A DNA stretch of 64,000 nt. It comes from Nemertoderma westbladi. Taxonomy: Eukaryota > Xenacoelomorpha > Nemertodermatida > Nemertodermatidae. The notes beneath the pieces were generated by a model. That model was not told where the DNA came from. It made no database searches and saw only the letters and a list, made by a program, of their open reading frames with translations. Below are positions 23,796 through 36,686 of this stretch, piece after piece. Location of the stretch: positions 1-64,000 of the forward strand of contig JAUCBJ010001790.1 in NCBI GenBank assembly GCA_032718475.1, given 5' to 3'. Both the position numbers and the translations under genes were made by a program. Each line of letters opens with the position of its first letter. The stretch's first letter is position 1.

Positions 23796-24854
23796 AGGGC
23801 CTTATTTAGGGAGCCGAAGGGGCCGAGGCCCCCCACCACAGGGGGCCCCCCACCAGGATCCCACAACTATTATAGGGATCGACCGAACTATAGAGGAGCC
23901 GAACCGGAACCGAACCGAAACCGAACATGGCAATTTTGAATTTTACCACTTATTTTTCCCAAAATATATGAAAAACAAAAATAAAAAGTTATTGTGAAAA
24001 ACAGTAAATATTTTTGTGGCTTATGAAATTATATTTTTTTAACCTTCAATTCTTGATTGATAAATTTAGTTAATTAGATAATTATGGTAAAGTTAGATTT
24101 TTATTGATAAAACCCATAAATAAAACTTGGATATAAAATGTAAAATCGGGATGCAAAAGATCACTTTCCGAGCTACGAAACGAAAATTGGATACAACTTG
24201 TCTGGATACAAGCGGAAGCGGTCCTTTTAACTTACAAATTGAAAAATAAAAATGTGGGAATTTAAGAACAGTCGGGGGGGAAGTGTCCGGGGGGGAAGTG
24301 TCCGGGGGGGAAGTGTCCGGGGGGGAAGTGTCCTACTTGAACGGGGGGGAACTGTCCGGGGGGGAAGTGTCAGGAAGTGTCCTACTTGAACGGGGGGGAA
24401 CTGTCCGGGGGGAGTGTCCGCACACCCATCAGACATTTATTGAGGCTGAGGGCTGTCTGCTCCAATGAGCAGGTTGCTCTAGGCTTACAATAAACTGAAG
24501 TAGAATTAGATCGTTTTTTTTACTTCAATTTATGACATGAATTTAGGAAAGAATTACCTAGAATAAATAGTGGATGAAGACAAATAATTTGATGAAAATC
24601 AATCGAAATCTTCAAAGATAGAGTGTGCAGTGGCACCGAAATCACTCAAAATAATTATTAGGCCCTAATTTTATTAACAATCAATATGGTGCTGAAGTGC
24701 ATGAGCATTGAGGTGACTAGCGAACTTGCAGAACAGTTGTACATAATCAACATTATCGAATGCAGCAGCTATGTCTACCTAAACATTCCTCAACCTTGAA
24801 CGCTGTTACTGAACGTTATTACCCAGGCCGCCCACCACTCTAAATCCGGCCCTG
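23796..24854. mobile_element. Non-autonomous hAT element (duplicate copy)
   Basis: Second copy of 14,730-15,788, with the same TTTTAAGC flanks and minisatellite, carried by the segmental duplication. Confidence 0.9.
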
Positions 24855-25958
24855 TTTTAAGCGCAACCAAGTTTAAATTTAAAATACAATTTTTCTGACC
24901 TGTTATGTAGAATAGCATCTAAGGTAAATATATTCAAAATTATAGCCAAACCAAACCATTATGAAACCCTGAGAGTGATAAATCGAGGAATTGTCCGAAA
25001 ATTATCACAAATACCAATTATGTGATTACTGGATTTAAAAAATACAAAAAAGGAATTAATTTAATTTAAAACCTAAAGGAAAATGAACATGTTACAGTGG
25101 AGATCTCTCTAACCAAAAATAATAAAGAAAACTTTATACTTTAAAACTGTTGTAGCAAACAACCCTGTAATAATGTGGGCCGAGCCACTAAGTAAGATGA
25201 GCCTTAGCAAATATAGCACTGTAATATGTATGTTCTACCATAACTGATCAAAATGCGGATTCTTCTACCAAATTTTTTGAAATTTATTAAACGTAATTTT
25301 AAAAGGACATACTTCTCGCTACGCATGTTATACAGTAAGGCTGCCTAGAAGTCAAAAGTCGACGAGTTGTGAGATTTCAAGAAATCTTCATTGATCGACA
25401 TTAAAAGTGACAAAGAAACAGCCACTTACAGCGTCGATGGTTTAGTTTAAGCTTCGCTTACAATTATCCGACCCTGTCAATTAAAACTCAATATAAGACC
25501 ATCTGTTCCATTTTAATACATCCTAGAGATTTTCGTAAGGGCCGCCCATTTAATACCCCCTGCTAAACGCCCAGCGGACAGCGCCCTATAATTCAAGTGA
25601 TATAATTACTCAACTTTCTTGGCAACATTCTTATACAAATAAAACCCAGTCAGTCGGCCGTTGTGTATAGGGGGACACAGCAGTATGACGACTTGGGTCG
25701 GGCCCTGTTACAGTGTAACTGTAGAGGCACCTATGGGAGAATTCAGTATCATAGAATATACATTGTCTTCTTATAAACTTTTGTACACTTTCAGTGGTTA
25801 TAGGTATAGCAGCAAGTGCATACACCAAGCACACACGTGTTCAGGTTAAAACACAGCACAGGATGGCCATACTATAGAACAATAATGATCAAAGTACAGC
25901 AAGAAATGGAAGAGGGAGAATATTTCGCAGCCAGACAATAATGTAAAGACCCATAACT

Positions 25959-26365
25959 ATGTGCCGGCTTGTCGACAAAATTGCGCCGCCACAACTCCCT
26001 ATCACCCATGACATTTGCTAGATCATCCGCATCTTCAAGGCCAGATGCATCTCAAGAACGTCATGTACTGTCCGCCATGCTTATTTACTCCATGCACAAG
26101 ATCCAAAGATCCAAAGCACAAGATTATGTACTGGCTGGTCCACACGGCGAAAGCAATGTCCTGCAAAGCGGAGGCGGCTTTGTTGTTGTTCTAGTTAGTG
26201 TAAAGTTTAGGGGAACCAATGAAACACCTCCAATGTTATATAGTGTCTGGTTGGACATGTGAGCATTGTACTTGACACAGTGAACCCGGCGTTGCATTTG
26301 CATTCGTGTGAATCTGCCATCCAGAAATTTGGTGTCCTCAGCAGTTAGAGCCCAGCATTGACTCC
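25959..26365 (-). pseudogene. Older RTE LINE relic (duplicate copy)
   Basis: Second copy of 16,893-17,299 in the duplicated segment. Confidence 0.85.
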
Positions 26366-27491
26366 AGCAAACACACACCCCAGGTACACGAAGAACAGCA
26401 CTAAACACACATAGTACTACCAGTACGTAAGTTTATACAGACACAGCACTTTTGAGAGAGACAGTTATGAGAGAATCCCCAACTAGAAACATTGGTAATC
26501 CGAAGATAAGAGAGCAATTGAAGCGTAAACCTCGTTAATGTACCGAGAACAGAATACCGTAACATTAGGCCTAAGTTTAGCGACATAACTCCACATCATT
26601 GTAGGCTCACTCTTAGCTACAACAAGAAGGGCCTTAGTAATAACAGATGGGTCGGCAGTTGATTTACGATTAATTAACCAATTAAGAAGAGGAGGTGGCG
26701 CTGGTGGCCTCCTTCCTCTGATGTAAGTTAGCCAATTACAGCGCCAGCTATATCCGATGTATGTAAGGTAACTTAATGAGATAAAAATGGATGGGGTGTA
26801 TGAGACTTTTAATGAATGGTATAGAGTTAGGTTCCGGGACATAAAAATGATCCTGACATTCTGATGTAGATCAGTATAGGCCTACCACTACTACTGTACT
26901 ATAATCGGCTTGTTGTATTGCAGCTCCACATATTGCTGGCTTAACAAAGGCCACCACCATGCAATCCACAATTAGCATGCTACAATGCAGCGTGCATTAA
27001 GAATGCTATGCCGCTATGAATGCTACAATACAGTATTGGAATGACAGATGTCATAATGATACGATATTGTTGTTTGTTATGAACTGATTGTTAGTAGCAA
27101 AAGGTACTATTAGAAGATAGTGGGGGTATAACCTCGGGAATATCAAACAGATAAAACACAGCGTTACCCTGCAGAAACATCATACCAGCGATGGTAAGAA
27201 ATAACATCGCTTAATCGGACCAATAAGTTGGTTTAATAAGCCAAGTAGGTCCAATAAGAGTAGTTTGGGTTAAAGATTTGAAACAATATCAACCTGAATG
27301 ATACAGTGCATGATCCCGCTATATGATAGCCAGCTGTTGGGAGTTTCTCAGCTATTGACATACCGCAAACATAAATAATTATTGTTAAAATATATATATT
27401 ATATTAATCTTTAATCCAGGGACGTATGCCCATATCATACAAAGTAAAAATATATATTAAAATTAAAGCAGAGCACAAGATAAACTGTACT

Positions 27492-27962
27492 TATAGAAGT
27501 ACTCCTCTACGGGAGTCCATGCTGGGCTCTAACTGCTGAGGACACCAAATCTCTGGATGGCACATTCACAAGAATGCTACGCCGGGTTCATTGTGTCAAG
27601 TACAATGCACACATCTCCAACCAGACACTATATAACATTGGAGGTGTCTCATTGGTTACCCCAAGCTTGACACTAGAACAAAATCGCCTCCGCTTTGCAG
27701 GACATTGCTTTCGCCGTGAGGACCAGCCAGTGCATAATCTTGTACTTTGGCAGCCTCATGGAGTGAATAAGCATGGTGGACAGCCCATGACTTTCTTGAG
27801 ACGCATCTTAAAGGACACTGGCCTTAAAGATGCGGATGATCTAGCAAATGTCATGGGTGATAGGGAGTTGTGGCGGTGCAATTTTGTTGACAAGCCGGCA
27901 CAGCATTCTTAAAAATGCAGCTGCAATGCAGCATGCCGATCCTAGTAGTAGTAGTATAGAAG
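27492..27962 (+). mobile_element. 455-bp RTE 3'-end insertion with 8-bp target duplication, only in copy 2
   Basis: The insert 27,500-27,954 is the last 455 bp of the RTE family, ending in (GTA)n. It is flanked by TATAGAAG (27,492-27,499 and 27,955-27,962). In copy 1 the same position (18,427-18,434) carries a single TATAGAAG and no insert. The 112-codon open frame (27,574-27,912) encodes only the C-terminal domain ending DKPAQHS, so it is not a functional gene. Confidence 0.95.
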
Positions 27963-28134
27963 ATTGTAATTGGTGGGACTTTAAAATAAGGTGAGATGTA
28001 CATGTACAAACAAGATACTAAAGGTACGAAAAATATACAAACGAAAAAAAGATATTAAATACAAATATATATTTACAACCCAGCTGTGTATGGATATGTC
28101 CTTCATAATAAATACACAGCTCTATTTTGAGGAT

Positions 28135-30231
28135 ATATACTGTAGTGTAGTCATTAGTTAGTTAGTTACTGTAGTTATTATACAGTATATACTGTAGTGT
28201 AGTCATTAGTTAGTTAGTTACTGTAGTTATTATACAGTATATACTGTAGTGTAGTCATTAGTTAGTTAGTTACTGTAGTTACTGTAGTTATTATACAGTA
28301 TATACTGTAGTGTAGTCATTAGTTAGTTAGTTACTGTAGTTACTGTAGTTACTGTAGTTATTATACAGTATATGGTGTAGTGTAGTCATTAGTTAGTTAG
28401 TTACTGTAGTTATTATACAGTATATAGTGTAGTGTAGTCATTAGTTAGTTAGTTACTGTAGTTACTGTAGTTACTGTAGTTATTATACAGTATATAGTGT
28501 AGTGTAGTCATTAGTTAGTTAGTTACTGTAGTTATTATACAGTATATAGTGTAGTGTAGTCATTAGTTAGTTAGTTACTGTAGTTATTATACAGTATATA
28601 GTGTAGTGTAGTCATTAGTTAGTTAGTTACTGTAGTTATTATACAGTATATACTGTAGTGTAGTCATTAGTTAGTTAGTTACTGTAGTTATTATACAGTA
28701 TATAGTGTAGTGTAGTCATTAGTTAGTTAGTTACTGTAGTTATTATACAGTATATAGTGTAGTGTAGTCATTAGTTAGTTAGTTACTGTAGTTATTATAC
28801 AGTATATACTGTAGTGTAGTCATTAGTTAGTTAGTTACTGTAGTTATTATACAGTATATAGTGTAGTGTAGTCATTAGTTAGTTAGTTACTGTAGTTATT
28901 ATACAGTATATAGTGTAGTGTAGTCATTAGTTAGTTAGTTACTGTAGTTATTATACAGTATATAGTGTAGTGTAGTCATTAGTTAGTTAGTTACTGTAGT
29001 TATTATACAGTATATACTGTAGTGTAGTCATTAGTTAGTTAGTTACTGTAGTTATTATACAGTATATACTGTAGTGTAGTCATTAGTTAGTTAGTTACTG
29101 TAGTTATTATACAGTATATACTGTAGTGTAGTCATTAGTTAGTTAGTTACTGTAGTTATTATACAGTATATACTGTAGTGTAGTCATTAGTTAGTTAGTT
29201 ACTGTAGTTATTATACAGTATATAGTGTAGTGTAGTCATTAGTTAGTTAGTTACTGTAGTTATTATACAGTATATAGTGTAGTGTAGTCATTAGTTAGTT
29301 AGTTACTGTAGTTATTATAAAGTATATACTGTAGTGTAGTCATTAGTTAGTTAGTTAGTTACTGTAGTTATTATACAGTATATAGTGTAGTGTAGTCATT
29401 AGTTAGTTAGTTACTGTAGTTACTGTAGTTACTGTAGTTATTATACAGTATATAGTGTAGTGTAGTCATTAGTTAGTTAGTTACTGTAGTTATTATACAG
29501 TATATAGTGTAGTGTAGTCATTAGTTAGTTAGTTACTGTAGTTATTATACAGTATATACTGTAGTGTAGTCATTAGTTAGTTAGTTACTGTAGTTATTAT
29601 ACAGTATATAGTGTAGTGTAGTCATTAGTTAGTTAGTTACTGTAGTTATTATACAGTATATAGTGTAGTGTAGTCATTAGTTAGTTAGTTACTGTAGTTA
29701 TTATACAGTATATAGTGTAGTGTAGTCATTAGTTAGTTAGTTACTGTAGTTATTATACAGTATATACTGTAGTGTAGTCATTAGTTAGTTAGTTACTGTA
29801 GTTATTATACAGTATATAGTGTAGTCATTAGTTAGTTAGTTACTGTAGTTATTATACAGTATATACTGTAGTGTAGTCATTAGTTAGTTAGTTACTGTAG
29901 TTATTATACAGTATATAGTGTAGTCATTAGTTAGTTAGTTACTGTAGTTATTATACAGTATATACTGTAGTGTAGTCATTAGTTAGTTAGTTACTGTAGT
30001 TATTATACAGTATATACTGTAGTGTAGTCATTAGTTAGTTAGTTACTGTAGTTATTATAAAGTATATACTGTAGTGTAGTCATTAGTTAGTTAGTTACTG
30101 TAGTTATTATACAGTATATACTGTAGTGTAGTCATTAGTTAGTTAGTTACTGTAGTTATTATAAAGTATATACTGTAGTGTAGTCATTAGTTAGTTAGTT
30201 ACTGTAGTTATTATACAGTATATAGTGTAGT
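28135..30231. repeat. 52-bp satellite array, about 40 copies
   Basis: The unit contains GTGTAGTCATTAGTTAGTTAGTTACTGTAGTTATTATACAGTATA-like sequence with a 52-bp period. Two unit types alternate irregularly, with ATATACTG or ATATAGTG at the junction. Some units carry one or two extra 9-bp TTACTGTAG blocks (near 28,270, 28,335, 28,460 and 29,415), and three units lack about 10 bp (near 29,815, 29,905 and 30,225). The array starts at the last base of the segmental duplication. Confidence 0.95.
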
Positions 30232-30570
30232 CATTTCATTTATTATGCCCATCTAAACATTTGTAATTATTTTATTTTATTTTAGATCAAAAATATTTAT
30301 ATTGGGTATTATTTTCAATAAAATTTCAATTTTCTAACAAAGTGCTTGCTATATATTTTTTATTAGTGATGATAATCTTAAAATAGCGTTGTTTATTATT
30401 AAACAATAGACATGGCAGTAATGGTTTTGCTACACTTTGCCTTTATTTCATTCGTGAAACGACTTACAAAAGGATTAATTTAGTTTCTTAGGCAGTAATA
30501 ACGTATTGATTAAGGAATTAATTTACCATATTGTTTTTGTTTAGCGCGGAGACTGTTGTAGCAAATTATT
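30232..30570. other. AT-rich non-coding DNA
   Basis: Nothing recognised. Confidence 0.5.
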
Positions 30571-30574
30571 GATT

Positions 30575-30785
30575 ATAATTATCGGGTAGTATGGGACGCC
30601 GCAACAATATGCGCAGTATCTACAGTAGTTAGGCAAACTTCTCTCCACCCCTGGTACTATTATTGGTCTTAATGCTCTTTGCAGCAGCCTTGACGTCGGC
30701 ACAGCATATATGTCACCAATAATTGGTACATCCTGGAGAAGTTTCACAGGAAATACAAAAGTGAGCCTTCCAACCATTAAGGCTA
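30575..30785 (-). pseudogene. Diverged RTE linker relic
   Basis: The minus strand shows DVKAAAKSIKTN preceded by a GWKAHF-like segment, matching the linker just before RT in the RTE copies (FAEVKAAAKSIKTN at 62,005-62,046). The surroundings are frameshifted and diverged, so it comes from an older or sister lineage. Confidence 0.55.
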
Positions 30786-33700
30786 CACACCTACCCGCAA
30801 CCACCCACCCACCATGCACAGCACACCTACTTACCTCACCCACCAACCCACCTATGCACACCTATCCGCAACCACCCATCCACCATGCACAGCACACCTA
30901 CTTACCTCACCCAACAACCCACCTATGCACACCTATCCGCAACCACCCACCCACCATGCACAGCACACCTACTTACCTCACCCACCAACCCACCTATGCA
31001 CACCTATCCGCAACCACCCACCCACCATGCACAGCACACCTACTTACCTCACCCAACAACCCACCTATGCACACCTATCCGCAACCACCCACCCACCATG
31101 CACAGCACACCTACTTACCTCACCAACCCACCATGCACAGCACACCTATTTACCGCACCCACCCACCCACCTATGCACACATACCCGCAACCACCCACCC
31201 ACCATGCACAGCACACCTTCTTACCGCACCCACCCACCCACCTAAGCACACCTACCCGCAACCACCCACCCACCATGCACAGCACATCTACTTACCGCAG
31301 CCACCAACCCACCTATGCACACCTACCCGCAACCACCCACCCACCATGCACAGCACACCTACTTACCTCACCCATCCAACCAGGCACAGCACACCTACTT
31401 ACCGCACCAACCGACCCACCTATGCACACCTATCCGCAACCACCCACCCACCATACACAGCACACCTACTTACCGCATCCACCCACCCACCTATGCACAC
31501 CTACCCGCAACCACCCACCCACCATGCACAGCACACCTAGTTACCTCACCCACCCACCATGCACAGCACACCTAGTTACCTCTCCCACCCACCATGCACA
31601 GCACACCTACTTACCGCACCCACCCACCCACCCATGCACACCTACCCGCAACCACCCACCCACCATGCACAGCACACCTACTTACCGCACCCACCCACCC
31701 ACCTAAGCACACCTACCCGCAACCACCCCCCCCCCCGCCCCCCACCATGCACAGCACACCTACTTACCGCAGCCACCAACCCACCTATGCACACCTACCC
31801 GCAACCACCCACCCACCATGCACAGCACACCTACTTACCTCACCCATCCAACCAGGCACAGCACACCTACTTACCGCACCAACCGACCCACCTATGCACA
31901 CCTATCCGCAACCACCCACCCACCATACACAGCACACCTACTTACCGCACCCACCCACCCACCTATGCACACCTACCCGCAACCACCCACCCACCATGCA
32001 CAGCACACCTAGTTACCTCACCCACCCACCATGCACAGCACACCTAGTTACCTCACCCACCTACCATGCACAGCACACCTACTTACCGCACCCACCCACC
32101 CACCCATGGACATCCAACCCGCAACCAACCACCCACCATACACAGCACACCTACTTACCGCACCCACCCACCCTCCCTCCTATGCACACCTATCCGCAAC
32201 CACCCACCCACCATGCACAGCACACCTACTTACCTCACCAACCCACCATGCACAGCACACCTACTTACCTCACCCACCCACCCACCTATGCACACCTATC
32301 CGCAACCACCCACCCACCATACACAGCACACCTACTTACCGCACCCACCTACCCACCTATGCACACCTACCCGCAACCACCCACCCACCATGCACAGCAC
32401 ACCTAGTTACCTCACCCACCCACCATGAACAGCACACCTAGTTACCTCTCCCACCCACCATGCACAGCACACCTACTTACCGCACCCACCCACCCACCCA
32501 TGCACACCTACCCGCAACCACCCACCCACCATACACAGCACACCTACTTACCGCACCCACCCACCCTCCTATGCACACCTATCCCCAACCACCCACCCAC
32601 CATGCACAGCACACCTACTTACCTCACCAACCCACCATGCACAGCACACCTACTTACCGCACCCACCCACCCTCCTATGCACACCTATCCGCAACCACCC
32701 ACCCACCATGCACAGCACACCTACTTACCTCACCAACCCACCATGCACAGCACACCTACTTACCGCACCCACCCACCCTCCTATGCACACCTATCCGCAA
32801 CCACCCACCCACCATGCACAGCACACCTACTTACCGCACCCACCCACCCACCTAAGCACACCTACCCGCAACCACCCACCCACCATGCACAGCACACCTA
32901 CTTACCTCACCCACCCACCATGCACAGCACACCTCTTACCGCAGCCACCAACCCACCTATGCACACCTACCCGCAACCACCCACCCACCATGCACAGCAC
33001 ACCTACTCACCTCACCCATCCAACCATGCACAGCACACCTATTTACCGCACCAACCCACCCACCTATGCACACCTACCCGCACCCACCCACCATACACAG
33101 CACACCTACTTACCGCACCCACCCACCCACCTATGCACACCTACCCGCAACCACCCACCCACCATGCACAGCACACCTAGTTACCTCACCCACCCACCAT
33201 GCACAGCACACCTAGTTACCTCTCCCACCCACCATGCACAGCACACCTACTTACCGCACCCACCCACCCACCTATGCACACCTACCCGCAACCACCCACC
33301 CACCATGCTCAGCACACCTACTTACCTCACCCACCCACCATGCACAGCACACCTACTTACCTCACCCACCCACCCTCCTATGCACACCTACCCGCAACCA
33401 CCCACCCACCATGCTCAGCACACCTACTTACCTCACCCACCCACCATGCTCAGCACACCTACTTACCTCACCCACCCACCATGCACAGCACACCTATCCG
33501 CAACCATCCACCCACCATGCACAGTACACCTACTTACCGCACCCACCCACCCACCTTTGCACACCTCCTTAAGCGCACCCACCCCAAACCACCCTTACAC
33601 ACTACCTTACCCGCACCCACCTACCTATGCACGGACACCTAGTACTCAAGCGCACCCAACCGCCACCACCTCTAAAACCCCGTTCCCGTACCCACCCACC

Positions 33701-34620
33701 CCGTACAGTACTCGAACACCTACCCGCAACCACCCACCCACCATGCACAGCACACCTACTTACCTCACCCACCCACCCACCCACCCACCTATGCACACCT
33801 ATCGGCAACCACCCACCCACCATACACAGCACACCTACTTACCTCACCCACCCACCCACCTATGCACACCTACCCGCAACCACCCACCCACCATACACAG
33901 CACACCTACTTACCTCACCCACCCACCCATCTATGCACACCTACCCGCAACCACCCACCCACCATGCACAGCACACCTACTTACCTCACCCACCCACCCA
34001 CATATCCACACCTATCCGCAACCACCCACCCACCATACACATCACACCTACATCCCTCACCCACCCACCCACCTATGCACACCTATCCGCAACCATCCAC
34101 GCACCATGCACAGCACACCTACTTACCGCACCCACCCACCCACCTATGCACACCTACCCGCAACCACCCACCCACCATGCACAGCACACCTACTTACCGC
34201 ACCCACCCACCCACCCACCTATGCACACCTACTTAAGCGCACCCACCCCAAACCACCCTTACACACTACCTTACCCGCACCCACCCACCTATGCACGGAC
34301 ACCTAGTCCACCGCCTAGAACCACCGCCACCAACTCTAAAACCCCTTTCCCGTACCCACCCACCCTCTACAGTACACACACACTTACCCACACCCCCATG
34401 TGGGTAAAATTACCCGCACCAACCCACCCACTAAAACCCCTTACCCATACCCACCCACCCCTTACAGTACACGAAGACCTACCCGCACCTCTATGTACGC
34501 TTACGTACCAGCACCCACCAATCCACACATACCTACTTACCCGCACCCAACCACCCCTACACACCCCACACCCTACTTACCCCGTATCCGCACCCACCGG
34601 CCGAACCACATACACACGCC
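30785..34620. repeat. C/A-rich ~71-bp minisatellite (3.8 kb)
   Basis: The unit contains CCACCCACCATGCACAGCAC and CACCTATGCACACCTAYCCG, with a ~71-bp period. A ~35-bp half-unit (CACCATGCACAGCACACCTA) is amplified separately in several places. All three + frames stay open for hundreds of codons because the unit almost lacks T in stop-forming contexts and 71 is not divisible by 3, so each frame reads the same H/P/T-rich peptides in rotation. I regard this as non-coding. The complementary strand has repeated GGGTGGGTGGGTGG, which has G-quadruplex potential. Confidence 0.95.
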
Positions 34621-36160
34621 CACTCATTCAACAACCTATTCAGACTCCACATCAATCATCCTCGTCAAGGCGTACCAGAAATTTGCGAAAACGGAAAGCA
34701 GGGGCAGTTTCAGCCAAAACTTTATGTATATGTATATATAGTCTATATTACAAGAAACGTTTTTTGATCAACTTTTCCTATTTTCGTATTTACATTCGTA
34801 GTTACATTTCGCATACTTTTCGTATTTAAATTCTCGAACATTCGAGAATTCTTCACGATCTATCGTCGGAGTCTAAAGAAAAAGAATCGCACAAGGAAAC
34901 TTTACACTTCAGAAAACGCGGAGTAAATTAAACCATAAGAACTATAAGGTACACAATAATGATTACATAGATACGGGCATGACTGAATTGTTGCGAAATA
35001 TGTCTTATATACTAAAAGAGTTACTTACGCATAAGTGAACTTATTAAGTAATTACTACGATACTTACACGTTTATGAAGTTACAAGTTAGTTCAACTATA
35101 TATAATGTCATGTATGCATCATTGCAATCTGATTATAAGAAATGTAATGGCGGCATGGCAAGATTTACGTGCTGAAATCAGTGACGCAAATTATTATTAT
35201 CAACTCAGGGAGTATATATAGTTTATACTCCTTCAGTCCATTGTATATTAACATCCATCTATGCCCACTAACACTCCAGGGGTGGTAACCTGGCCAACGA
35301 TTATAAACTTTAATTAATAGTTATTTTACTTTGGCTTACTGTGTTTGTATACCTAACACATTGCTTTCACCCGTTATCGTGCAGTTTCAATTATCATATC
35401 GTTTTTAATCAGTTAATTAATATTTTAATTTGAAGGTCCAAAGTAATTCGGAAAACCAAAAGGTAAGTCAGCAACTTTTACTTATAAAATTAATGTATTA
35501 AGATAAAAGTATACAATGGTTGTAGTTCTAGGTATAGAGTGTTATCGAGACTACTGATTGGGAAATGTGGCAGGGAAATGTTTAGGTTTAGGGGAGTCAA
35601 TGTGGCAGGGAAATATTTAGAGTGGCGGTCTACTGCTTGTCTGTCGACAACGTCGGGAGGCCTATTAAGAAAATGCAATTTCTCTATCTATCACCTTGTT
35701 GGCAAGCCTCCAAATGTGTTAACGTCAGAGGTTTGCGTCACAGAACGAACTTGTGCACTGAGGTAGGTTGCTCCTGTCCTGTACAGTAGATTGCACGTTG
35801 TTACCAGTCCATCTTGCAGTGCCTTGTTGGTGACATCATCAAGGCTAAGAAACAGCCGTCAAACTATTTGCTAATCACTTGTAGTTTTTGATATTTCCAT
35901 CATAACATCTATTATATTGGATCACTTATACTATTACTATGAAGCATAAGTCGATGAATATCTTTGTTGCAATTATCAGGCGTCAGGCCGCCAGGGCAGG
36001 GTAGTGAACTTGTAAAACAAATTTCCAGTTTTTACATCAATGACACGTTTCGATATAAGAAAAGTCATCCATTTTAAAGTCCGAATTAATTAAGTCCGAA
36101 CAGAGGGTGGCGTCTTTCGATATCGCGATAGTAAACGCCGACGCCCCTCGTACGTTCACC
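34621..36160. other. Non-coding DNA, no recognised gene
   Basis: AT-rich. A 75-codon frame at 35,539-35,766 (+) has no family I can recognise. Confidence 0.5.
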
Positions 36161-36162
36161 GG

Positions 36163-36512
36163 CCCTTGGACTCTGTCCTCGAGCAGCGAGTCGGAACCAA
36201 GAAGGTCTACTATAGCGCGGTGTGCGAGAATCGGAGGTTCTCCTTCACCCCCCTAGTCGGAACACCGACGGGGTCTGGTGTAAGGAGACCGAGATCTTTA
36301 TCCGCCACCTCGCAGAGACCCTTGTGGCTCGGCGGCAGGGGATGCGGGAACGAGGCTTGGCCTGTGTCCTCGGTGGAGTACGCAGGCGGTTTCAGTTCGC
36401 GTTACTCTGGTCGAACTCCCTCTGTTTGCGCGATGATCGGAGGCTGTGGAGGGTGTTAGGTTTCGGAGATGGAGCTGGAATGAGAGGAGCCGATGTCCCA
36501 GACGGGTATTAA
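36163..36512 (+). pseudogene. GC-rich fragment of a repeat-encoded polymerase C-terminus (tentative)
   Basis: This GC-rich island stands out from its AT-rich surroundings. Two overlapping frames give RRFSFTPLV, then TDGVWCKETEIFIRHLAETL, then RRRFQFALLWSNSLCLR. This order (FTPLV ... LAE ... R..F.LL....LR) resembles a tail I associate with RT-containing repeat proteins of marine invertebrates. A one-base frame change between the blocks implies a broken copy. The assignment is from memory and uncertain. Confidence 0.35.
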
Positions 36513-36686
36513 AACTATAAAAAAATTTAACCGGGTGAATTAACGTACTATATATTATATTATTATTATTTATTACACCAAAATGTGGTAATTGCTGTTA
36601 TAAGCCACAAGTGTTAAAATTATTAAGATCATATTTAATAATAAAAATATACCAATAAATATAAATTAAAAGTTATGTGCGATGCC

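Larger units (their letters stand above)
21315..28134. repeat. Segmental duplication, copy 2 (6,820 bp)
   Basis: Near-identical partner of 12,249-18,607. The length difference is explained by a 455-bp RTE insertion plus its 8-bp target duplication at 27,500-27,962 and two single-base losses. The 52-bp satellite array begins at the very next base. Confidence 0.95.

Noticed and set aside
28135-30231. Regular direct repeats resembling a CRISPR array
   Set aside because: There are no unique spacers, units are contiguous, no cas genes are present, and the DNA is eukaryotic (GT-AG introns, LINEs).
30710-34829. Long H/P/T-rich open frames (up to 532 codons) that could look like a mucin or repeat protein gene
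   Set aside because: All three + frames are open and encode rotations of the same repeat because the 71-bp unit lacks stops; the unit is not a multiple of 3 and no start context, splice logic or conserved frame is evident.
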